Source: an uncultured Ruminococcus sp. (GTDB lineage: Bacteria > Bacillota > Clostridia > Oscillospirales > Ruminococcaceae). Taken from it: a stretch of 64,000 nucleotides of DNA. The stretch covers positions 1-64,000 of the forward strand of contig UQYQ01000001.1 of NCBI GenBank assembly GCA_900545345.1, given 5' to 3'. Position 1 is the stretch's first letter, and every line of letters begins with the position of its first letter. Below, piece by piece: positions 17,479 through 25,334 of the stretch. The translations under genes were made by a program, and so were the position numbers. Under the pieces are notes generated by a model, which was not told where the DNA came from, searched no databases, and saw only the letters and a program-made list of their open reading frames with translations.

Positions 17479-18291
17479 CTATTGTAATTTAGCTCCGCAT
17501 TCTACACAAAATATATCACTGTCTTTAACAGCACAGCCGCAGTTAGAACAAGTCCTTTGAACTATTTCCGCCTCAACCTTTAAAACATTATCTGTATGTT
17601 CCTCTGAATCTGCCTCCGAAGACTTCTGACTTTCGTTATATGATAAAGAGTCTTCATAAATCTGACCGATTTCTTCATCGTCCATTATGAAAGATACATC
17701 CTTTTCACCGTTCCTTCTCGGACGTCTCATATCTGTCTTAGCAGGGAACGCCGCAAACAGAGACACAAGAAGCATAAGTAATCCTAACGCAAAAACAGGA
17801 ATTACGGAAAATACCAACAGCCACTTCCCTACTTTAAATGCATTTTCATAATCAAAATAAGCTTCTTTTGAGACATTATAAACAAAAACGCTGACAAATA
17901 CACCAAATACTAATAAAATCCCCGAAACACCTAATAATGACAGTCCATATCCCCTGAATGCCCTGTAAGCATATACTGAGTTTAATTTGTAAAACAAAAC
18001 CCATATAATAAGCAAACAAACAATTAAAACCATCAATGTAATAAGTGCGGTTGTCGATCCAAGCCAACTGATTGATTGGCTTATATCGAAGGTTTCATGA
18101 ACATTTGCGTCTTCTATGCCAAAAGCTTCAAGAAACTCTCTCATTCCGATTGAATCGTGAAGTACAAATCTAAAAAAGGATGAAATTGAAAACAGCAAAC
18201 CTATTATCATCGTCGTAATAACTAAAATTATAGAAGTTATCACACCGCTTGTCCCAAGCTTATTTTCAAGCCTGAATTTTTCTTTGCTCAT
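17479..18291 (-). CDS. Four-helix membrane protein with C-terminal zinc ribbon
   Basis: 270 aa. Four predicted membrane helices (about 17-40, 78-100, 112-137 and 155-182), a cytoplasmic acidic linker (about 190-245), and a zinc ribbon CSNCGCAVKDSDIFCVECG at the C-terminus. No catalytic motif. Zinc-ribbon membrane proteins of this architecture are common in clostridia and mostly uncharacterised. It has its own consensus promoter and a large palindrome at the start site (18338-18360), so expression is probably controlled. Function unknown. Confidence 0.75.
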   Translation of the reverse strand: MSKEKFRLENKLGTSGVITSIILVITTMIIGLLFSISSFFRFVLHDSIGMREFLEAFGIEDANVHETFDISQSISWLGSTTALITLMVLIVCLLIIWVLFYKLNSVYAYRAFRGYGLSLLGVSGILLVFGVFVSVFVYNVSKEAYFDYENAFKVGKWLLVFSVIPVFALGLLMLLVSLFAAFPAKTDMRRPRRNGEKDVSFIMDDEEIGQIYEDSLSYNESQKSSEADSEEHTDNVLKVEAEIVQRTCSNCGCAVKDSDIFCVECGAKLQ

Positions 18292-18337
18292 TTTATCATC
18301 CTTTCCGATTTGTATTTTCGTTTCCTATTATATGCTC

Positions 18338-18360
18338 CTATAATATTAATAATATTATAG
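18338..18360. repeat. Perfect palindrome at the start site of the zinc-ribbon membrane protein gene
   Basis: Arms CTATAATATT (18338-18347) and AATATTATAG (18351-18360) around AAT. It overlaps the -10 element and start site of the minus-strand promoter, a typical repressor position. Confidence 0.6.
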
Positions 18361-18382
18361 CTTTTATTATGCTTTTTGTCAA
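18354..18382 (-). promoter_or_regulatory. Consensus promoter of the zinc-ribbon membrane protein gene
   Basis: Minus strand TTGACA (18377-18382), 17 bp, TATAAT (18354-18359); both hexamers perfect. Bases 18383-18564 between this and the divergent marR promoter hold nothing recognisable. Confidence 0.8.
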
Positions 18383-18564
18383 TATAATAACAATGCTAAT
18401 TATGGATAAGTTATACATTTTTATTAAGTTAATTTTACTTTGCTGATAAAAATTATTATTAAAATAAAAATCACCGTTCATCTCAATTGAATTCTGTTGT
18501 GCACTTTCAACTATAAATAAACTATATTTTCATCTAATTATCACAATTATTCGGCTTTTTTCTC

Positions 18565-18593
18565 TTGACAAACATATTTAACTATGTTAAAGT
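18565..18593 (+). promoter_or_regulatory. marR operon promoter with operator in the spacer
   Basis: TTGACA (18565-18570), 17 bp, TAAAGT (18588-18593). The spacer and -10 contain TTTAAC-TAT-GTTAAA (18577-18591), a perfect inverted repeat. Confidence 0.8.
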
Positions 18594-18609
18594 GTAACTT
18601 AATTAAATA

Positions 18610-18622
18610 TTAACAATGTTAA
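18610..18622. promoter_or_regulatory. Second MarR-type operator
   Basis: TTAAC-AAT-GTTAA just downstream of the expected start site. Its centre is 32 bp (three helical turns) from the first copy at 18577-18591, which fits autorepression by the adjacent MarR protein. Confidence 0.65.
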
Positions 18623-18669
18623 ATATTTTTCAGAGGAATTGAAAAACATGTTGAAACGGAGAGTTTAAA

Positions 18670-19155
18670 ATGCAAGATTGCAATGAATTTCAAAAAGAAG
18701 ATTCATCATTTTTCAAGTTTTTAGTAATCATGAAAAAATTTCATATTTTAGCATCTTCACTGCACAATATGCCTCTAAACATATCACACACTGATTTTCA
18801 TACAATGGGTTATATTGTAAAAAGCACACACTCAGACATGCACGGAGTAAGTATCGGAGATTTAGCAAAAGAACTGCAAATTTCCCCGCCGGCGGTTTCG
18901 CGGGCAGTATCATCTCTTGAAAAACGTGGATATGTAAAACGAACCACAGATTTAAGAAATCGCAGAAGTGTGACTGTTACCGCAACCGAAAACGGTATAT
19001 CAGCCATGAAAGAAGATAAAATATTCTTTGAGAAAATTGCTGAAAAAATCTCACAGCAGATTGACGATGAACAGCTGGAAACTCTTGAAACACTGCTTAA
19101 TCGGCTTTACAAAACAGTTTATGACACAATAGAGGAGGAAAGAAACATTTTATGA
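18670..19155 (+). CDS. MarR-family transcriptional regulator
   Basis: 161 aa. Winged-helix dimer. The recognition region is ISIGDLAKELQISPPAVSR-like (about 58-80; GVSIGDLAKELQISPPAVSR), followed by the wing KRGYVKRTTDLRNRRSVTV with the conserved D-x-R-x-x-R. It overlaps the first ABC exporter gene by four bases (ATGA), so it is cotranscribed with the exporter pair it presumably represses. Two matching inverted repeats lie at its promoter. Start follows GGAGAG. The ligand is unknown; such regulators commonly respond to toxic aromatic compounds or drugs. Confidence 0.92.
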   Translation: MQDCNEFQKEDSSFFKFLVIMKKFHILASSLHNMPLNISHTDFHTMGYIVKSTHSDMHGVSIGDLAKELQISPPAVSRAVSSLEKRGYVKRTTDLRNRRSVTVTATENGISAMKEDKIFFEKIAEKISQQIDDEQLETLETLLNRLYKTVYDTIEEERNIL

Positions 19156-21518
19156 AAAACATTTTAAAATATCTGAAAAAATATTGGATTCACTGTATAT
19201 GCGTTATAGCTTTGCTTCTTGTTCAGGCATATTGTGACTTATCGCTTCCGGACTATACATCTAAAATAGTCGATACAGGTATCCAAAACGGCGGTGTAGA
19301 ATCTGTCACCCCTCAAATAATTCTTCAAAGCGATTTTGAAAGGCTTGAAACATTTTTAAAGGACAGCGAAATTAGTTACATAAGGAAATTCTACAAAGAA
19401 ACAAATGAATCGGATATCACAGATATTCCTTTAAAAAATTACAAGTCCGGTGAAACATATTATTTATTAAACACCACTGAAGAAAAAGACTTGAAAGCAC
19501 TTGACAAAACCTTCACAAAAACTATGGTGATGGTATCCACACTGGGTAAAATGTCAAAATCACAGTTTGAGGAAATGTCTGCAAAGTCACAGGATAAGTT
19601 TAATAACTCTAAGAACTCCGATAAAAATCCTGCCTTGGACTCTCAGAAAAGCACAGCAGAACAGTCAAAAGCACTTTCCGAAATCAATGAAATGATGAAA
19701 AGTGATAAAGACTTTAACACAATCAAACTGTTTAATCTCCAAGTTGAAGCCGGTATCATGTCAAAAGACGATCTTATTATTATGAGAAACGAAATGTTTA
19801 ATGCATACGGTGAAGATATGGCAAACTCCGTTGCAAAAACATATACAAAAGAAATCTACTCAAATGCAGGCGTGGATTTAGATAAATTTCAGCACAATTA
19901 CTTATTTGAAACCGGTGCAAAAATGCTGCTGCTTTCCTTGCTGATGATGGCAGTATCAATAATTGTAGGTCTGATAGCTTCAAGAGTCTCAGCCGGACTC
20001 GGAGTTGACTTGCGTGGAAAACTGTTTAAAAAGGTTGTGTCCTTCTCACACACTGAAATGGATAAGTTTTCGACTTCATCACTAATTACAAGAAGCACAA
20101 ATGATATTCAGCAGGTTCAAATGGTTGTTGTCATGTTCCTGAGAATGATAGCATACGCACCTATTCTTGCAATAGGCGGTATTTTCAAAGTGCTTTCCAC
20201 CACCGTTTCAATGACTTGGATAATTGCCGTTGCTGTGGCTGCTGTGCTTTGCGTAGTTATAATTCTTATGACTGTTGCAATGCCGAAATTTAAAATTATG
20301 CAAAAACTTGTTGACAGACTTAATCTTATTGCAAGAGAAATTCTCACAGGTTTGCCTGTAATCAGAGCCTTCAGCAGAGAGAAATATGAAGAGAACAGGT
20401 TTGACAAAGCAAACCTAAATCTAAAAAGAACACAGCTTTTCACTAACAGAGTTATGACATTTATGATGCCTTCAATGATGCTGATTATGAATGCTGTTAC
20501 GGTTTTAATTATTTGGGTTGCTGCAAATCATATAAACGATGGCTCACTTCAAGTTGGACAAATGACAGCATTTATTACTTATACTATGCAGATAATAATG
20601 TCGTTTTTAATGCTCACTATGATTTCAGTTATGCTCCCTCGTGCTGTTGTCTCAGCTAACAGAATAGAAGAAGTTCTCGAAACCGAACCTGTAATTCAGG
20701 ACAAAACAAACACAACAATGCAAAAAATCATTAAAGGTGAAGTTAAGTTTGATAATGTTTCTTTCAAATACCCTGATGCAGATGAATATGTTTTAGAAGA
20801 TATCGACTTCACTGCCAAGCCGGGAGAAGTTACCGCATTTATCGGCAGTACAGGAAGCGGAAAATCAACTCTTATACATCTGATTCCTAGATTCTATGAT
20901 GTTTCAGACGGAAGCATTACAATAGACGGAATAGATATCAGGGATATGTCTCAACACTCATTAAGAGAGGAAATAGGTTTTGTTCCGCAAAAAGGAACGC
21001 TTTTCTCCGGAACAATCGCTTCTAACCTAAGATTCGGCAAAGAAGACGCTTCAGACGAACAAATTCAAAAAGCAGCTTCAATTGCACAGGCTTCTGAATT
21101 CATTGAATTAAAGCCAGACAAATATGACAGTGAAATTGCCCAGGGCGGAGATAATGTATCCGGCGGCCAGAAACAAAGGCTCTCAATTGCGCGAGCAATT
21201 GCAAAAGACCCTAAGATATTTATCTTTGATGACAGCTTCTCAGCTCTTGATTTTAAGACGGATGCAACGCTTCGAAAAGAGCTTTTGAAAAATGTTTCAG
21301 ATGCTACAGTATTCATAGTCGCTCAAAGAATTTCAACTATTCTCAATGCTGACCAGATAATAGTTCTTGATGAAGGAAAAATAGTAGGAAAAGGAACTCA
21401 CAGGGAACTGCTGGACTCATGCGATGTTTATAAGCAAATAGCACTTTCGCAGCTTTCACAAAGTGAGCTTGACAAAAAACCTTCTGACACAAATTATGAC
21501 AGAAAGGAGGAAAAATAA
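19152..21518 (+). CDS. ABC exporter half, degenerate ATP site, large extracellular insert
   Basis: 788 aa. Type IV exporter subunit: helix 1 (about 12-30), then a hydrophilic insert of about 200 residues (40-255) before helix 2 (about 256-280), the remaining helices, and an ATPase domain (about 540-770). Walker A GSTGSGKST, signature NVSGGQKQRLSIARAI, Walker B IFIFDDSFSALD with Asp in place of the catalytic Glu, and switch residue Gln in IVAQRIS in place of His. These changes mark the degenerate half of a heterodimer, as in BmrCD and TM287/288. Family members are usually near 580 aa; the excess is the insert. Partner is the next gene. Confidence 0.93.
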   Translation: MKNILKYLKKYWIHCICVIALLLVQAYCDLSLPDYTSKIVDTGIQNGGVESVTPQIILQSDFERLETFLKDSEISYIRKFYKETNESDITDIPLKNYKSGETYYLLNTTEEKDLKALDKTFTKTMVMVSTLGKMSKSQFEEMSAKSQDKFNNSKNSDKNPALDSQKSTAEQSKALSEINEMMKSDKDFNTIKLFNLQVEAGIMSKDDLIIMRNEMFNAYGEDMANSVAKTYTKEIYSNAGVDLDKFQHNYLFETGAKMLLLSLLMMAVSIIVGLIASRVSAGLGVDLRGKLFKKVVSFSHTEMDKFSTSSLITRSTNDIQQVQMVVVMFLRMIAYAPILAIGGIFKVLSTTVSMTWIIAVAVAAVLCVVIILMTVAMPKFKIMQKLVDRLNLIAREILTGLPVIRAFSREKYEENRFDKANLNLKRTQLFTNRVMTFMMPSMMLIMNAVTVLIIWVAANHINDGSLQVGQMTAFITYTMQIIMSFLMLTMISVMLPRAVVSANRIEEVLETEPVIQDKTNTTMQKIIKGEVKFDNVSFKYPDADEYVLEDIDFTAKPGEVTAFIGSTGSGKSTLIHLIPRFYDVSDGSITIDGIDIRDMSQHSLREEIGFVPQKGTLFSGTIASNLRFGKEDASDEQIQKAASIAQASEFIELKPDKYDSEIAQGGDNVSGGQKQRLSIARAIAKDPKIFIFDDSFSALDFKTDATLRKELLKNVSDATVFIVAQRISTILNADQIIVLDEGKIVGKGTHRELLDSCDVYKQIALSQLSQSELDKKPSDTNYDRKEEK

Positions 21519-21519
21519 T

Positions 21520-23376
21520 ATGCCAAACGAAAACACTCCAAAAAGGCGTCCTATGAGAAAAGGACCGGGAGGACCTCACGGTCCGATGCCATTTGAAAAA
21601 GCGAAGGATTTCAAAGGTTCAATCATAAAACTTATGGGTTATATAAGCAAATATAAAATCGGTATGATATTAGTAGCTGTATTTGCTGTAGGAAGTACAG
21701 TATTCAATATAATCGGGCCTAAAATTTCCGGTAAAGCAACAACTAAGCTTTTTAACGGCCTTGTGTCTAAAATACAAGGGTTAGGCGGGATTGATTTTGA
21801 TGCTATAAAAAGACTTCTGCTTATTCTTTTAGGATTATATTGTTTTTCCGCTGTTTTCTCATTTATTCAGGGCTGGATAATGACCGGCATTTCACAAAAT
21901 ATTTCTTATAAGCTCAGAAAAGAAATCTCGCAGAAATTAAACCGGCTTCCTATGAGTTACTTTGACAAAAATACTCACGGTGAAATCCTGTCACGAATCA
22001 CAAACGATGTCGACACTCTCGCTATGAATTTAAACCAAGTAACTACACAGCTTATTACATCTGTAACAACGCTTATCGGAATACTTATTATGATGCTTTC
22101 AATAAGCGGAATCATGACGCTTATCGCTCTGGCAATGCTGCCTATATCTATCATCCTTATTATGCTTGTCGTTAAAAAGTCACAAAAATACTTTAAGGCA
22201 CAGCAGGAATATATAGGTCATATCAACGGTCAGGTAGAGGAAGTATACGGCGGACATACGGTTATCAAAGCTTTTAACAGGGAAAGTGCTGTAATAAAAG
22301 AATTCCGTGATACAAACAATATTCTTTACAAAGCGGGATGGAAATCACAATTCCTTTCGGGAATGATGATGCCTATTATGCAGTTTGTAGGAAACTTAGG
22401 ATATGTCGCTGTTTCAGTGAGCGGTGCCTATCTTGCAGTTAAAGGAACTATTGAAGTCGGTGACATACAATCATTTATTCAATATGTAAAGCAGTTTACT
22501 CAGCCTATTCAACAAGTAGCACAGGTTTCTAATATGCTTCAGTCAACTGCAGCAGCTGCAGAAAGAGTTTTTGAATTTTTAGAAGAATCTGAAGAAATTC
22601 AGCTTGCTGACAAAAAAGCTCCTATTCACGCTTCAGAACTTAAAGGAAATGTTGAATTTGATCATGTTTCATTCGGATATACACCTGATAAAATTATCAT
22701 TAATGACTTCTCGGCAAAAGTAAACGAAGGACAAAAAATTGCTATCGTCGGCCCTACAGGTGCGGGAAAAACAACTATGGTTAAGCTGATAATGAGATTC
22801 TATGACATAAACTCAGGAAACATCAAAATAGACGGTTATAACATTCGTGACTTTGATAGAAGCGAACTGCGTGAAGCCTTTGGAATGGTTCTTCAGGATA
22901 CTTGGCTGTTCAAAGGTACAATTATGGAAAACATCCGTTACGGACGTCTTGATGCAACAGATGAAGAGGTCATTGAAGCAGCAAAGGCGGCTCATGTTCA
23001 TCACTTTATTCAAACACTTCCTAACGGTTATGATATGGAGCTTAACGAAGAAGCTTCTAATGTATCAGGAGGACAAAAACAGCTTCTCACTATCGCAAGA
23101 GCAATTCTCGCCGATAACAAAATACTCATTCTTGATGAGGCAACTTCTTCTGTTGACACCCGTACTGAAGTAAGAATTCAAAAGGCAATGGATAACCTTA
23201 TGCGTGGAAGAACAAGCTTTATAATTGCTCACAGACTTTCAACTATTAAGGATGCAGACTTAATTCTTGTTATGAAAGACGGCGACATTGTCGAACAAGG
23301 AAAGCATGAAGAACTGTTAAAGCAAAACGGTCTTTATGCCGAACTTTACAACTCACAGTTTGATTCAGCTTCATAG
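21520..23376 (+). CDS. ABC exporter half, catalytic ATP site
   Basis: 618 aa. Six membrane helices preceded by a basic, proline/glycine-rich cytoplasmic tail (1-40), then an ATPase domain with Walker A GPTGAGKTT, signature NVSGGQKQLLTIARAI, intact Walker B ILILDEATSSVD and switch His in IIAHRLS. It thus supplies the working catalytic residues for the heterodimer with the preceding gene, which ends one base before this start. Start at 21520 is fixed by AAAGGAGG (21505-21511). Drug or lipid export is the family role; substrate unknown. Confidence 0.93.
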   Translation: MPNENTPKRRPMRKGPGGPHGPMPFEKAKDFKGSIIKLMGYISKYKIGMILVAVFAVGSTVFNIIGPKISGKATTKLFNGLVSKIQGLGGIDFDAIKRLLLILLGLYCFSAVFSFIQGWIMTGISQNISYKLRKEISQKLNRLPMSYFDKNTHGEILSRITNDVDTLAMNLNQVTTQLITSVTTLIGILIMMLSISGIMTLIALAMLPISIILIMLVVKKSQKYFKAQQEYIGHINGQVEEVYGGHTVIKAFNRESAVIKEFRDTNNILYKAGWKSQFLSGMMMPIMQFVGNLGYVAVSVSGAYLAVKGTIEVGDIQSFIQYVKQFTQPIQQVAQVSNMLQSTAAAAERVFEFLEESEEIQLADKKAPIHASELKGNVEFDHVSFGYTPDKIIINDFSAKVNEGQKIAIVGPTGAGKTTMVKLIMRFYDINSGNIKIDGYNIRDFDRSELREAFGMVLQDTWLFKGTIMENIRYGRLDATDEEVIEAAKAAHVHHFIQTLPNGYDMELNEEASNVSGGQKQLLTIARAILADNKILILDEATSSVDTRTEVRIQKAMDNLMRGRTSFIIAHRLSTIKDADLILVMKDGDIVEQGKHEELLKQNGLYAELYNSQFDSAS

Positions 23377-23430
23377 CCGAGAAATTAAAATTTAGGTCTT
23401 TATAAAATAAACAAAATATACAGAAATTAA

Positions 23431-23466
23431 AAACAGGCAGTTTAGATTTTTTAAAACTGCCTGTTT
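23431..23466. terminator. Bidirectional terminator after the exporter operon
   Basis: Stem AAACAGGCAGTTT paired with AAACTGCCTGTTT, 13 bp, then T-rich. Shared with the convergent phosphoesterase gene. Confidence 0.85.
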
Positions 23467-23481
23467 CTTTATTATTAAATA

Positions 23482-24309
23482 CTATTTTGTTTTAAGCGTA
23501 CAAAGTATGATTTCCTTATGATTGAACAGTCTGAATTTACCCAGTCCCCTAGAAACAACCATCTGAGTTTTCCCGCACTTGTAAACACCGTCTGTAAACG
23601 GAGGGAAAAGCTTTCTTTCAGGCGATAAAATACCTTTTCCGAAAAGTCTTACAGCACCGCCGTGAACATGACCCGAAAAAACCAAATCCGCTCCCCATTC
23701 TGAATAGGTTTGCAAGAATTTCGGATTGTGAGAAAGCAAAATCGTAAAATCTTCTTTTTTATCACCGATATGCTCAATCAAATCCTTTGTATTAAAAAAC
23801 GGAATATTTTTATAATCTAAATTTTCGCCCAAATAATACCTGGGTTCAATATTAACACCGCAAATGCAAACAGCTTCACCGCTGCGTTCAAGCTTTAAAC
23901 ATTCATTATTTAAAACATTAAAAGGGAAAGATAAAAGCTCTTCTTGAACCTGCTCGTCGGCGTCATTTTCGTGATTTCCGAAAACAAAATATATCGGTGC
24001 CATTTCACTCAGATATTTTACAAATTCCTTTTGCTTTTTCAGCTCAGTCTGATTTCTTGAAATTAAATCTCCTGTCAGAAAAATATAATCCGGCTTAAAA
24101 GCATTTAAGACTGAAATTATTCTATAATCATATTTGTCAAAGCTTTTTAAATGCAAATCAGAAAGATGTGCGATTTTAACTCCGTCAAAACTCTCAGGAA
24201 GCCCCTTAACCCTTAACTTGAATTTTGTTATATCATAAAGTTTATTTTCAACAGCTATAAAAACTATTAAAGCTAAAACAATTATACCGATTATTATTTT
24301 AATTAACAT
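23482..24309 (-). CDS. Membrane-anchored metallophosphoesterase (YkuE-like)
   Basis: 275 aa. One N-terminal membrane helix (1-20) followed by a calcineurin-like phosphoesterase domain: SDLHLKS (metal Asp/His), TGDLISR, FGNHEND, LSHNP and SGHVHGGAVRL. All metal ligands are present. YkuE-type enzymes of this layout act at the outer face of the membrane; the substrate is not predictable. The gene follows the patatin gene by 15 bp and is probably cotranscribed with it. Confidence 0.88.
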   Translation of the reverse strand: MLIKIIIGIIVLALIVFIAVENKLYDITKFKLRVKGLPESFDGVKIAHLSDLHLKSFDKYDYRIISVLNAFKPDYIFLTGDLISRNQTELKKQKEFVKYLSEMAPIYFVFGNHENDADEQVQEELLSFPFNVLNNECLKLERSGEAVCICGVNIEPRYYLGENLDYKNIPFFNTKDLIEHIGDKKEDFTILLSHNPKFLQTYSEWGADLVFSGHVHGGAVRLFGKGILSPERKLFPPFTDGVYKCGKTQMVVSRGLGKFRLFNHKEIILCTLKTK

Positions 24310-24324
24310 TTATTATCATTCCCG

Positions 24325-25179
24325 TTATGAATCTTTAAGATAGCTTTTTAAAGCATTAATATTGTCCTTAGCAACACTGACTCCGTGATTATAAAGAGGC
24401 AAAAGCCTGCTTGGCTTACCCTCTGTTCTCTTAACGCCCATTGTGGTTACAGGTTCTATAACAAAAGCTTTTCCATCACGCTCAAGTGTTCTTAATTCTT
24501 CTACCTGCTTGTTATAATTTTCTGCTCTTTCGTCCATAGCCCTGACAAGCTTAAGATACTTCTTATACAGCTTTTCAGCGAGCTTAACGCTTTTTCCTGT
24601 ATGTTTCACATATCCTCGCTCACGGGTCAGAACAACTATTACCTTATCACATCCTTGGTCAAACGCATACTTATAAGGTATCGAATCAGCTATGCCGCCA
24701 TCAAGATAATCTGTTCCGTCAATATTGATAAAAGGAAAAATTATCGGCAGTGCACAGCTTGCTCTAAGCACAGGAAAGGTTCTGTCGGTTCTTGAAACAG
24801 GTAGATATTCAGCCTTTCCCGTTTCAACATTAGTGCAAACTCCAATAACATCACCCTTAAAATTCTTAAACGCTTCCCAGTCAAACGGAAGATGAATGTT
24901 CGGAACATCGTCATAAACAAACTGCATATTGTAAAAACTTCTGTTCTTTGGATTAAAAAGATGCCTAATACCCATATATCTTTTATCACCCATATATTCA
25001 GCTGCAAGATGCAGATTTCTTTCCTTCTGCAAAGAAGCATATGACACTCCGAACGCAATGCCTGCCGAAGTTCCTATAACCATATCGGCAATTATATTTT
25101 CTTCAAGAAGCACATCCATAACACCGCAAGAAAAAATTGTTCGGCTTGCTCCGCCCTCAAAAACTATACCTAATTTCAT
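24325..25179 (-). CDS. Patatin-like phospholipase
   Basis: 284 aa. Serine lipid hydrolase with the Ser-Asp dyad: oxyanion region FEGGASRTIFSCGVMD, nucleophile elbow GTSAG (Ser about 42) and the DGG motif (YLDGGIADSIP). RssA/YlbK-like bacterial patatins have this size. The start at 25179 is set by GAGGAAAAG; a longer in-frame extension to 25353 lacks a binding site and crosses the promoter. No signal peptide, so cytoplasmic. Paired with a phosphoesterase gene, which hints at lipid turnover. Confidence 0.9.
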   Translation of the reverse strand: MKLGIVFEGGASRTIFSCGVMDVLLEENIIADMVIGTSAGIAFGVSYASLQKERNLHLAAEYMGDKRYMGIRHLFNPKNRSFYNMQFVYDDVPNIHLPFDWEAFKNFKGDVIGVCTNVETGKAEYLPVSRTDRTFPVLRASCALPIIFPFINIDGTDYLDGGIADSIPYKYAFDQGCDKVIVVLTRERGYVKHTGKSVKLAEKLYKKYLKLVRAMDERAENYNKQVEELRTLERDGKAFVIEPVTTMGVKRTEGKPSRLLPLYNHGVSVAKDNINALKSYLKDS

Positions 25180-25218
25180 TTTTCTTTTCCTCGCAAATTT
25201 ATTATACAATACATTTAA

Positions 25219-25247
25219 AGTATATAACATTAATTTCAAAAAATCAA
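25219..25247 (-). promoter_or_regulatory. Promoter of the patatin operon
   Basis: Minus strand TTGATT (25242-25247), 17 bp, TATACT (25219-25224). It is back to back with the tex promoter. Confidence 0.6.
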
Positions 25248-25270
25248 CTGCTGTTCGTATATAATACGCC

Positions 25271-25299
25271 TTGTTTAAAATATAAAAATATGATATAAT
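25271..25299 (+). promoter_or_regulatory. tex promoter
   Basis: TTGTTT (25271-25276), 17 bp, TATAAT (25294-25299), 36 bp before the tex start codon, followed by AAAGAGGT as binding site. Confidence 0.65.
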
Positions 25300-25334
25300 T
25301 ATATATACTAACATATAAAAAAAGAGGTATATTA

